Source: Lysobacterales bacterium
GTDB taxonomy: Bacteria > Pseudomonadota > Gammaproteobacteria > Xanthomonadales > SZUA-5
Reading direction: 5' to 3'
NCBI GenBank assembly: GCA_022844135.1
Contig: JALHMG010000019.1
Coordinates: 30,290 to 94,289, forward strand
DNA: 64,000 nt
The position numbers and the translations under genes were made by a program. This document shows, piece by piece, positions 46,956-56,800 of this stretch; position 1 is the stretch's first letter; each line of letters opens with the position of its first letter. A model generated the notes under the pieces. That model was not told the DNA's origin, did no database searches, and worked only from the letters and a program-made list of their open reading frames with translations.

Positions 46956-49900
46956 TTATAGAACCAAAAGACTCAAATGTTCCAGAAATTCGTCCACGTA
47001 TGCCTTAGAGAATTCAGCTGTGAGAACGTGACTATCAAACTTGACATTCAATGCGAGCGAACCTGCCAGAACCAAAAACTCCAACGACAAGTCGACCTGC
47101 GCACATTGCTGAATCACACCGACTATCTGAGCAGGCATTCCACCAAAATCCAACCTGGGGCTAACTAGTCCATCACTAAGGGCGTATGCTAGTTCCGGCA
47201 CTCCTTCCAACTCTTGAACCAAGATCGTCGTTTGAACCAAAGGTGACCGTGATGGATTCTTTCTCGATACAACGTTTCTCACGATCTCAGAGTATGGTAT
47301 GTGACGATGGTCGAGGGCGTCCTTGAAGCGGCGGCTTACTTGATCCACCAGCGCGCTAAAGCCTTCTTTCTGATAATTTACTTGTATCGGAATCAAGTTG
47401 GTGTTGTTACACACTTGGATATCATTCCCACGCAAAGACACCGGCACTCCAATCGCAATTCTACGATTCCCATAATGCGAAAATATGAAGTCCGAGTAGG
47501 CCGCCAGCAAAAAGACGTTCCTACTAACACCATATTGGCTAGCTTTATGGACAATCGCCGCGAATATTTCGTTCTGGAGCTGCACGGTATAACCGTCACC
47601 TTCGAATGAACGTTTATAACTCGCACCACGTACCGGAATGTTGAGTTCTTCCAACCCAGCTAGCGTGTTGCACCAGTACTTCATGTCGTCAACGGAGAAC
47701 GTGCCACCTAAGGCGAATTCCTCTCGATGCGTTCTTCTTTCGAAGACACCGGAGTGCCTGCGCAAATTGAATGACAGCTCCTGATAAATCGTCTCCAAAC
47801 TAAGTAAGTCAACAACGATGTGATGAAAGACTAGCAGTAATGCGTAATCGCCATCTCCAAGATTAAACAAATGACATCGAACCAATGGTCCTTTGCTCAA
47901 GACAAATGGCCTGTGAGCGCTTTTAATTAAGCACTGTTGAAGCTCTTCCTCACTAGCCTGCGATAAGTCAAACTCTTCAACGCAAATGTCACTGTCTTGA
48001 GAAATAGTGACAATCGTATCTCTTCCCTTTTGCCGGAACGTGGCACGAAGCAACTTGTGATCGACCAATACTTTCTCGAGCGCCCCCCTCAACACCGAGG
48101 AATCAAAAGCGGGCTGGGCAGAGAAACGAATTTGCAGAGGGACATTAAAGTCGTGAGTATTAGGATTCAAAAGAGAACTAAAGAAGATTCCCTTCTGTAG
48201 TTCTAGCGGTGCGCGACGTGGGACATCCCCAACCCGGCTATCTCCACTCTTCTTTCGTACCAACTGAGCCATTTTTTCAATCGAACAATTGGCATATCCA
48301 TCGGATAGATCGATTTGAATGCGAAACTCTCGGTAAATGTTTCCAAGAATGTTGACGAGCATTAGAGAGGTTCCACCGCTTGCGAACAGATCATCATCAG
48401 GCATGAACCGTATTTCGACTGAGCTTCGGTTAAAGATTTCGAACACTCTCCTTTCAACCTCATCAAGACCAGTCGGAATCTCGAATTCGACTTCAAAGTC
48501 GCCGCTCACCTGGCCAGTAAGATCTCGCATGAAATCTGCATGATCAAGCTCACATCCAAAGTTGTTAATCGAAATTAACGAAACTAGACCGCCATTCGCC
48601 TTCGCCCTCCTTGACAAGTTGCCGCCTGCCCCGACATCGGCACTGGTATCCCGGACTAGATCCTTTTCCAGGCAGTCAAGGCAATTCAGTTCACTCCAGC
48701 GACTTACATCAAATACTGCAGAGCCTTGTTCACTCTCAACGAAGGATGGCACGGCGACCCTAGCAAAGTTCAAAAAAGGTGCATTTCTATCCGTTGCCAG
48801 CCAATTGACCCGCAACTTCTTCAATGAGTGGCTCTCTGCAAACGTCGCGATTCTCTTTGCAAACTCGAACTCAACTCCTCGGCCGAGAACGCGGCAACTG
48901 AGAACAATGTTCTCAACTACGAGCATTTCATCGGTCCGGCTCACCACTGCGGCCCCCACCAAACCATAGTCCCCAAACTTATCACTTACCTTGATCTGCA
49001 ATACTGAATATTCTGTCTTGTCCTGCAACAGCTGCAATTCTTTCTCGCTGAATACCTTCTTATTGGCGTTGAACTGGCTTGTCCTCATAAACAACTGGGC
49101 AACCCTCACCAGTGCGTTTCCTTCAGCGAACGACACATCAATTTTCAGATGAAGGTTTTGCAAAAAATCAATGAACGAATCGGCCTCTTTGAGGAGCTCA
49201 TTTCTTCGGTACGATTCCTGATATCGCTGGGTCCTCAATCTGTCGTCTTCGGTGGACCAAAAGCAATCCAAGGCCCAGTTCGATTGAAAGAAGGTATTGT
49301 CACTGACGCCATTCTCGGAAAACTGAATGACACAAGTTCCTGGACAATTCAATTTCACATCCGCACATTCGATTGGATTGTCATCAACAAAAACAATGGA
49401 ATCAAAACTTAGATCAAGGTGCTTAGCGATATTATGAATATTGTCCGATTTCCGCTTCCAGTTAATCGCACTAAGTGCCAGGTCATGATTTTTGATCAGG
49501 CAGTGGTCATTCCCATCCAGCACCTGCAGCACGTCATGGTCTTTGTTCTTGCTAGCGATACACAGCAGTACACCTTGTTCTTTTTTCTTCAGAAGAAATC
49601 TCTGCCAGCGCTGGTAGGGTTCGTCAATCTCAACGCCGGCAGTTCCGGCTTCGCCGCACACTCCTCTCCACAAAGTATTGTCCGCATCAAGGACAATTAC
49701 CTTTAGAGGGCTCTTGTTTACAGACAATAAGTGGCGAATAGCTGAATACCCCACCGCCACGTACCACTCGTCACTGTATGGTACAAGTGCTTCTGAGGCT
49801 CGGTGCGGCGCTAGTGTAGGCATCCTGGAATAAGCCTGATAGAACTCATGGCTATTCAGGAAGCTAACCTTCTCAAGATCGGCGATATCGGCCTCGAGCT

Positions 49901-51812
49901 TGTGTCGCATCCAATCAGCAAAATCGAACTGCCCCTCGCTTCGACTGGGCGCCAGGACCAAACACATCGGAGGATTGGAGAGTTCATTGTATCGCGTAAT
50001 TTTTGCGATGAACCGGTTATACAGGTCGTTATTAAGCTTTTGTGGGGTAGACAAATTGACGTTTTCTATAGCTATCCTTCTGTTGTTTATCGCGGTCAAC
50101 GTATACAGGCTACTGTCGGACAAGTCCTCCTCTTTATCGACATAGATCATAAAGCCTTGCTTCTCGAGCAAGGTGGTTACCTGATGCAATTCTCCAGCCT
50201 TTGTCTCATGAACCTCCATGACTATCTGGCGAATTTTCGCGAAGTCAGAGTCCTCAATGCCTGCCAGAACATCGAGTTCTGAGCGCTCTGCGTCAATTTT
50301 CAGTAAGCCAATTTCGTTGATCGACTTCTCTCGGAGAAAGTCCGACAACCTTACTAGCTGGCACTCATACTGTGATTTTTCGAACCGCTGCTGAGTAAAC
50401 GAATTGGTCAGCTCATCTCTGTATTCGTCATTCTCAATGCCGAGCCTGCCAAGAATTTTTGCGACAATTGCGGTAATGTTGCTTTCATCATCACTGCCGG
50501 TGTAAAATCCGGAAAATACAGAAGATCTAGGATAAAAAGTGAACGTCGCCCGGGAGCTTGTTGCAGAGACACCCTTCTCTATTACTTGTGCCATTCCTCT
50601 CCCCGCCAGATTTGTGCGGAGAATATCAGCAACTATTGGTGAAGGTTCAAAGCTAAAGGTTTGCACGTTGGAAGCTTGTCTTTGCGCAAAGAGGGCGAAC
50701 AACCCGATGTTCGCACCGACATCAATCACCGTATCGTTGTTGTGAATGACTACGCCGTGGCGCAAATAGCACTGATCTACGAATATCTCTTTATAAACAT
50801 AGTCTGTTTCATAGTCATTCAGTTCGTTAACTTCAATACCGTTTGGGAGGAATCGAGACCCATACTTACTGGATCTCTCTTGCAAAGGGAGCCCGCACAA
50901 CTCTTCCGGTTGCAGAACTAGCACATTGACATCCGCATTGTGATTCGGGCGTGAAAAGCAGTACTCCCAATTGGTGTACGAATGGTAAATGGCGCGGGCC
51001 CTGATATTGAGCTTTTCCGATAGTTTTGAAAACGAGCGTTCGATCGGTTCAAGGGTGAAGTTTCCGAAAAAGGAAACTAGCTTCGGGCTATCAAAGAACC
51101 GTGCGACTCTGGAGAACCGAACCCCTAGCGCCGTCACGACTGGGTCACCCTCTTGACTGAAAGCAGAGATGTCGGCGCTAATGTGATCCTCAGAACAGGT
51201 CCGTTCAACCAGAATACACTTGGCTATTGCGCCTAACCTCGAAAACAGGGACAGCTCCTCGATGCCTGACAGCACCATTGGCTGGTATCGTTCCTTCAGC
51301 TTGGTACAAAGATACACCAGAGCAGAATGAAAGCAGCCATCTAGCATCATCGCAGGGCGTGACACAACTCCAACCTCTTCGGTATCTAGCAGGAAGCACA
51401 TGGTGCTATCAATAAGTGAGACCTTCCTTATTGATTGAAAATGCCCTGCAAACCGATTTCCATATTGATCTAGACTTCGATAGTGCGAATCGGTCCCTTC
51501 CCAACCGTGGTCGTGAAGTGATGCCCTGAGACCTTTCGCAGCGCCGCAGGCGTTACCCAGCTTGCAAGTCAAATATACTTTGTCACCGTCGGTGAGGCTT
51601 ACTTGCTCGATGCCTGACGGCTTAGTAATAATGACCAACTCATTGGCCTTTGCTTCGTCTAATATGGGTTCCAGAAAGCTGACATCGGTTAATACTAAGC
51701 TATTTCCAGGTGATGTTCGGTCAGCAAATTTGTCCAGCACTTTTGAAACTGAGTAAGCACCGGGAACTAACCCGACACCCATCACGCAGTGATTATTGGT
51801 CACTTTAGACAT
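46956..51812 (-). CDS. Hybrid starter-type protein: DH - FkbH-N/FkbM/FkbH - PCP - C
   Basis: A 1618-residue protein with unusual architecture. Residues 1-240 resemble a PKS dehydratase: HxxxGxxxxP at H8-P17, an RFAGHF segment and DGCFH (D158, H162). Residues about 245-305 match the N-terminal part of FkbH-type loaders. About 325-580 is an FkbM methyltransferase (VIDVGANIGLFALFA at 362). The FkbH HAD core follows, with VLDADNTLWRG (D709, D711) and VFVDDNPIE (807-815); FkbH domains load glycerate-derived units onto carriers. A PCP has GGTSL (S1149). The last 420 residues are a condensation domain with HHIVVD (1330-1335). AGGTGG before ATG 51812 sets the start. Product chemistry is inference. 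Confidence 0.85.
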   Translation of the reverse strand: MSKVTNNHCVMGVGLVPGAYSVSKVLDKFADRTSPGNSLVLTDVSFLEPILDEAKANELVIITKPSGIEQVSLTDGDKVYLTCKLGNACGAAKGLRASLHDHGWEGTDSHYRSLDQYGNRFAGHFQSIRKVSLIDSTMCFLLDTEEVGVVSRPAMMLDGCFHSALVYLCTKLKERYQPMVLSGIEELSLFSRLGAIAKCILVERTCSEDHISADISAFSQEGDPVVTALGVRFSRVARFFDSPKLVSFFGNFTLEPIERSFSKLSEKLNIRARAIYHSYTNWEYCFSRPNHNADVNVLVLQPEELCGLPLQERSSKYGSRFLPNGIEVNELNDYETDYVYKEIFVDQCYLRHGVVIHNNDTVIDVGANIGLFALFAQRQASNVQTFSFEPSPIVADILRTNLAGRGMAQVIEKGVSATSSRATFTFYPRSSVFSGFYTGSDDESNITAIVAKILGRLGIENDEYRDELTNSFTQQRFEKSQYECQLVRLSDFLREKSINEIGLLKIDAERSELDVLAGIEDSDFAKIRQIVMEVHETKAGELHQVTTLLEKQGFMIYVDKEEDLSDSSLYTLTAINNRRIAIENVNLSTPQKLNNDLYNRFIAKITRYNELSNPPMCLVLAPSRSEGQFDFADWMRHKLEADIADLEKVSFLNSHEFYQAYSRMPTLAPHRASEALVPYSDEWYVAVGYSAIRHLLSVNKSPLKVIVLDADNTLWRGVCGEAGTAGVEIDEPYQRWQRFLLKKKEQGVLLCIASKNKDHDVLQVLDGNDHCLIKNHDLALSAINWKRKSDNIHNIAKHLDLSFDSIVFVDDNPIECADVKLNCPGTCVIQFSENGVSDNTFFQSNWALDCFWSTEDDRLRTQRYQESYRRNELLKEADSFIDFLQNLHLKIDVSFAEGNALVRVAQLFMRTSQFNANKKVFSEKELQLLQDKTEYSVLQIKVSDKFGDYGLVGAAVVSRTDEMLVVENIVLSCRVLGRGVEFEFAKRIATFAESHSLKKLRVNWLATDRNAPFLNFARVAVPSFVESEQGSAVFDVSRWSELNCLDCLEKDLVRDTSADVGAGGNLSRRAKANGGLVSLISINNFGCELDHADFMRDLTGQVSGDFEVEFEIPTGLDEVERRVFEIFNRSSVEIRFMPDDDLFASGGTSLMLVNILGNIYREFRIQIDLSDGYANCSIEKMAQLVRKKSGDSRVGDVPRRAPLELQKGIFFSSLLNPNTHDFNVPLQIRFSAQPAFDSSVLRGALEKVLVDHKLLRATFRQKGRDTIVTISQDSDICVEEFDLSQASEEELQQCLIKSAHRPFVLSKGPLVRCHLFNLGDGDYALLLVFHHIVVDLLSLETIYQELSFNLRRHSGVFERRTHREEFALGGTFSVDDMKYWCNTLAGLEELNIPVRGASYKRSFEGDGYTVQLQNEIFAAIVHKASQYGVSRNVFLLAAYSDFIFSHYGNRRIAIGVPVSLRGNDIQVCNNTNLIPIQVNYQKEGFSALVDQVSRRFKDALDHRHIPYSEIVRNVVSRKNPSRSPLVQTTILVQELEGVPELAYALSDGLVSPRLDFGGMPAQIVGVIQQCAQVDLSLEFLVLAGSLALNVKFDSHVLTAEFSKAYVDEFLEHLSLLVL

Positions 51813-51919
51813 TCGTCTACCACCTATAATTGTCGAGCAAACCATAAATTCAGACGTGCTAATAAACGTCAGGATTTCCTGATCTTTCCGAAAGTAAAGC
51901 GAATCCGTCTTGAGCTTGA

Positions 51920-52032
51920 CTCTCCCGCTTGGGCGGGAGAGGTCAGCGTGGAACGGCGGACTGTTGCTACAGCGTGACTATGTCGCCGCCGTCCCACTCT
52001 GACCCCAATCCTCGCCCGCCCAGGCGGGAGAG
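51920..52032. repeat. REP doublet (REPIN-like) between cluster genes
   Basis: Two inverted REP-like units. Left: CTCTCCCGC (51920)...GCGGGAGAG hairpin, then GTCAGCGTGGAACGGCGG. Right, on the other strand: an equivalent CTCTCCCGC-type hairpin ending at 52032, then GTCAGAGTGGGACGGCGG. The arms match at 17 of 19 positions. The unit resembles REP sequences common in GC-rich gammaproteobacterial genomes. It lies in the gap between the metallo-hydrolase and the hybrid starter gene and could act as a terminator or mRNA stabiliser. Confidence 0.75.
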
Positions 52033-52222
52033 CGCAGATCTGGATTCGTAGTCCCTTTAATTTCGAAGAAGTCAGTCGAAGCAAGGTTTCGTAGTTGAAA
52101 TGAACGGATGGAGATCGTGGGGATCGCGACAATAGTTTCATTTCTTAATTTTTGAAGTAGAAGCGGCAGCAATTCTTCTGCAACCGCTTCCTCATCGAGG
52201 TTTCCACCTCGCAAAACACCAT

Positions 52223-53824
52223 CTAAGACGCAACAAACTGGAAACGCCCAAACAGCCGCTCGCACTTAATTCCCTTTTCAATACAGCAAGCAACAAACCT
52301 GTCCGACTCAACTATTGGCAACGAGTGATCGTCGTAGCTAACACTCGATATGTAGGTCAGCCACGGCTCGGAACCCATTGCATAGACGTATGCTTCCTTT
52401 GGCTCAAAAAGACGCACAATTGAGAGCGCTTTCGCATGATCCGATCCATTTAGTCTCCTGGATTGATCTTCACTTCGTTTGATTGGACGATTAAACAAGG
52501 CGCCATACAACCAAGACATTGGCGCGCCGGCACACTCCATACCAATAAACACGTAATCGATGGTGCCGATCGCCTCCTTAACTCTTTCGTACATCGTCTG
52601 TTCCAAGTTATTCGAATCAGCGGCAAAGAGGAGTTTCTTCCCTTGCAATTCCAGCTGATACGCTAACTTCGTCTTAATCGACAAGTCGCCGTGCTCGCCC
52701 AAGAACGGCAACGCTCTAATATGACCATCCGTGGTTGGTATTCGCTCCATTTCCTCCAGTTCAATGATGTTCTTAAATCCTGTATTTTTCAGGATCAGCT
52801 TGAGACTTGGGTCATGCAGGTACCCGCCAGAGTTCTTCGGCACAATGATCGAGCCAATCTTGTCGCGAATCTGGAGCAGTGTTTCAAACAAGACATGGTC
52901 TTGGTGATTGTGCGTCAATAAAACATAGTCAATTTTGTCAGGCAAATCGTAGTAGCTGAACCGGCCAATGCCCTTCTCCACGTGATAGCTGATCACGGGG
53001 TCAATCAGCACTGACACATCACGCGTCTCAATTAGTACCGTTGCGTGGCCAAAATATCGAACACGAACTCCATCGCCTGCGAAATTCCTGTCATCTTGCA
53101 GAGCCGGCTCTTCATTTGAGAAGAACGAGAAAAACAACTCTCTCTTCGCGTCCTTTAGGCCGCAGTGATTGGCAATGGCCTCAAGCCGAGCAGGTGAGCC
53201 TGGACTGTGACGCATACTCATCAGTTCGGAAGTCAGGGGGTGGGAAAACGGCAAGTTCAAATGCACCGTGTTTTCCGACTCGAATCGTGGGCTACTTAGT
53301 ATAAAAGACCGTCGATCGGGGTCAGCCAAAGTCAACGCAATACGCTGATGTTCCTCACTGTAGAGCTCCGAGCTGTACAGTAATGATTCGATAAAACGAA
53401 ACGATGGATTGTGGTTTAGATCGTACACCAACTCGACCAGACCTCTAAGTGATTCCGGAACTTTCTCGTAGAGCCCTTCCATCGACTTACCCTGGGCTTC
53501 ATTCACCAACATCGTGTTCAGGGTCGCGATGTCTGTGGAGAGTCCGATCAGCTTGCTCAGCTTTCTCCTTGTGGTCTCAATTAAGTCAGCTACACTTTCT
53601 AAAGGACCGTCGTAGTCTAAGAAAGCGCCGCCTTGTAGTTTCTTGCTTTGGGCGGCTGCCGCATGTATATGCGGCGCGGAAACATATGACTCGAGGATTC
53701 TCAGATGCATTTTTTCCGCAATGCATGCGGCAGTCGCCGGCTGGATCAGATACGGCCAGGCATACCACTGGTTCCATAATGGCTCTAGTATTGCATTGGA
53801 TTTTAAATACAATTGTTCGCTCAT
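52223..53824 (-). CDS. Metallo-beta-lactamase-fold hydrolase with long N-terminal domain
   Basis: A 533-residue protein. The C-terminal half is an MBL/UlaG-type hydrolase: VRYFGHATVLIETRDVSVLIDP, zinc motif THNHQDH, EHGD and FAADSNN, with a late His in SYDDH. The N-terminal 230 residues are a helical domain without recognised motifs. It is encoded inside the synthetase cluster between the large NRPS and the FkbH protein, so it probably tailors or edits the product (a thioesterase- or lactonase-like reaction), or detoxifies it. The function is not established. Confidence 0.8.
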   Translation of the reverse strand: MSEQLYLKSNAILEPLWNQWYAWPYLIQPATAACIAEKMHLRILESYVSAPHIHAAAAQSKKLQGGAFLDYDGPLESVADLIETTRRKLSKLIGLSTDIATLNTMLVNEAQGKSMEGLYEKVPESLRGLVELVYDLNHNPSFRFIESLLYSSELYSEEHQRIALTLADPDRRSFILSSPRFESENTVHLNLPFSHPLTSELMSMRHSPGSPARLEAIANHCGLKDAKRELFFSFFSNEEPALQDDRNFAGDGVRVRYFGHATVLIETRDVSVLIDPVISYHVEKGIGRFSYYDLPDKIDYVLLTHNHQDHVLFETLLQIRDKIGSIIVPKNSGGYLHDPSLKLILKNTGFKNIIELEEMERIPTTDGHIRALPFLGEHGDLSIKTKLAYQLELQGKKLLFAADSNNLEQTMYERVKEAIGTIDYVFIGMECAGAPMSWLYGALFNRPIKRSEDQSRRLNGSDHAKALSIVRLFEPKEAYVYAMGSEPWLTYISSVSYDDHSLPIVESDRFVACCIEKGIKCERLFGRFQFVAS

Positions 53825-53882
53825 CGTTATCCGTTTCCTTTCTCTTAAATCATTTTAGTTTTAACAAAACCGTCCCCAGTGG

Positions 53883-56800
53883 TTATGACAGGTGAAACTC
53901 TATGATCTTACAGAGCTCGCCGACGTAAGGGTTTCGCAACATGGTGTTATGCCCACCGGGGATCTTGTAGTAATACAGATCGTTCTTGCAATGCGGCGAC
54001 CAGCGTTTGCTTAGATCGATGCTTTCGTTTTCAGCCGATTGAACAACAACCAGCTCGTCGAAAATTGTTTCTCTGGCAATTGAGTAGCTCATTCCGAGCT
54101 GAGCAAGGATTACTGCCTCGATCCCATTGAGGTGGGGCTTAACAGCGGTGTCGCTCAACAGTTTTTTCTGTTCCTCGCCAAGTAACGAAGCTTGCGCTTT
54201 AGCCGCCAATTCGTCGATTGATGTTGGTCGATTCTCGACGTCACCGTCGAGTATAAATAGCTGCGACACTTTTCGGTTCCGCTGCTGCAACTCTTCGGCC
54301 ATCGTAACAGCTAACGCGGAGCCCATAGAGTGCCCAACCAAGGCGATCTCTGCGTGAGTGGAGATCTGTTCAACAATCTCATTCACATGATAGTTTGCTG
54401 CCTCAGAGAGGTTCTTGTGTGGTGCGCTAGCGCCGTCAGTGCCTAGCGCATTTACTGCATAATGCGGATGATCCCGGCTTAGGGCTCGCGAAAGCTCTGC
54501 GAATACGTGCGAAAACCCTCCTAATCCTGGAACGAATATTATCGCTCGATTGCGTTTGTTACCGTCTCTCATTTTCACGAGAGTTCTATTCGTGCCACTG
54601 ATTCTGCTGTCCGTCAGCATGCGTGCTTGGGCCTTGAGATTCGTGGCTTGGAAAACAGCGCTGATCGGGATCGACCTCTTAAACTGCCTTTCTATCTTGG
54701 TCGCGAGTCTTATTGCCATTAGCGAATGCCCGCCCAGCGCAAAGAAGTTGTCTTGCAAGCCGATACGATCCACTGGCAGGAGTTCCTGCCAGATTTTCGC
54801 CAAAGCGCACTCCAGCTCAGTTTGCGGTGCCTCGTACTCGGCCCGCTCAACATCGGCGGACTGCGGCGTCGGCAAAGCCTTGACATCGACCTTCCCACTC
54901 ATCGTCAGAGGAAAATCTTCCACCAGCACCAGGTTCGCTGGGATCATGAAGTCCGGCAGGTGCTTTCGTAACGCGTCCTTCAATGCTTCGGCCCTTTCCT
55001 GTTTGTGCCCTTCGGGAACAGTCGTAAGGGGCTTAACGTAAGCGACTATCCGTTTGTCATCGCCCTCCCCGATCACCCTCACAACAGCCCGCGATACCTG
55101 CTCCATCTCTTCCAGAGCGTTCCGGACCTCACCAAGTTCAATCCGATAACCACGCACTTTGACCTGATCATCCGTTCGTCCCATGAAGATCAGTTCTGGG
55201 GGGCCCGATTGATTACTGAACCGCCAACGCACGATGTCGCCCGTACGATACGTTCGTTTTCTGGCATCCAGTGGGTGGACGACGAAACGCTCCGCCGTGA
55301 GTTTCGGCCGGTTCAAATACCCGCGGGCCAAGCCCGCGCCGCCAATACATAGCTCACCCGGCATCCCCGCCGGCACCACTTGGCCTTGATCATCCAGCAC
55401 TAATAGATCCACTTCGCCCAATGCCGAACCAAGCTGTGGTCTCGTACTTCGCATTATGGGGAAAATAGTGCTATTAACCGTACACTCTGTGGGACCATAT
55501 AAATTAAAGGCGCTGCTCTTATTATCCTCGCAGAACCCCCGCAGTTGCTGCCACAATGCATCGGAGATCTCCTCTCCTCCTACTTCAAGGTGCAACGGCC
55601 CCTCTAAACCTTCGCGGAAGGTCCTGTGCTCTAGCAAAGCACCGATTTGGGTCGGAGTAATATCCAACATATCAATACCGTTAGCATTGATATATTCCAG
55701 CATCGCCGCCGGATCAGTGCGCACGTGGTCCGGCACAATGACTAACGGGACTCCTGAAAACAGGCCGAGCAACCCGTCCACCGAGGCGTCGAAAGAAAGC
55801 GACGCATTCCATCCACGAACACATGGAATGCATTCTGCATGTACCGCTTCCGTCAATGCATTAGCTAAGTTCACGACACTGCGGTGTTCGATCATCACTC
55901 CTTTGGGGTTACCGGTCGAACCGGAGGTGTAGATCACGTAGGCCAAATGACTTGATGTGAGGCAAAGATCCGCCTTGGGTAAATTGGCAGGGTCCAGGGT
56001 AAGCAGACCCTGCATCACAGCCTGGTCGTCCAAACAAACCAGGGTTCGGCCATGCTCTGGCAATGCACAAAGCAACGCACTTTCTGTCAGTACAATCTCA
56101 ACGCCGGCATCGTCCAATAAGTACGCTACACGACTCGACGGATACTTGGAGTCGATCGGCACATAGGCGCCACCTGCCTTGAGGACCGCCAGTATCGCGA
56201 TCACAGTCCCGATACCACGCGGCAGAAAAATGCCTACCAGCGAATCAGGCTCGACTCCCTGATGGACCAGGTAACGCGCCAACCGATTGGCTTGTTCATT
56301 CAACTCTCGATACGTCAAAGAGTCGCCGTTGTACGTGATCGCTCGCTTATCCGGTCGACGCTCAACCGTAGCCTCGAACAGCTCATGCATGCAAAGTGTC
56401 GCATCGTAAGCTAATCTCGAGCCCCTGCCGGCTTGGATCAAGAATTGCTCTTGTTCTATATTCTGCAATCGATACTGCCGAATGCCTAATTCGGCATTGC
56501 CTGCGATCTGTTCCAGCAACAGAACAAAACTGGCTGCCAGCTGCTTGATCGTCTCGGCATAAAACAAATCAGTGTTGTAGTTAAAGTTAACCACCAAGCC
56601 ATTTTTGGCCTCGGTCACATCAACACTTAGATCAAACTTAGCTATCCCTCCGCACGCTTCCTGACCAGGAACCAGGCCTGACAGCGCGCTGATGTCAAGC
56701 TCATCATCTCGTCGCGTACTGAACATGATTTGGAACAGCGGGTTGAAGGCCAGGTCTCGCTCACCGGCAAACTTCTCAACCAACAGGTCAAACGGCACGT

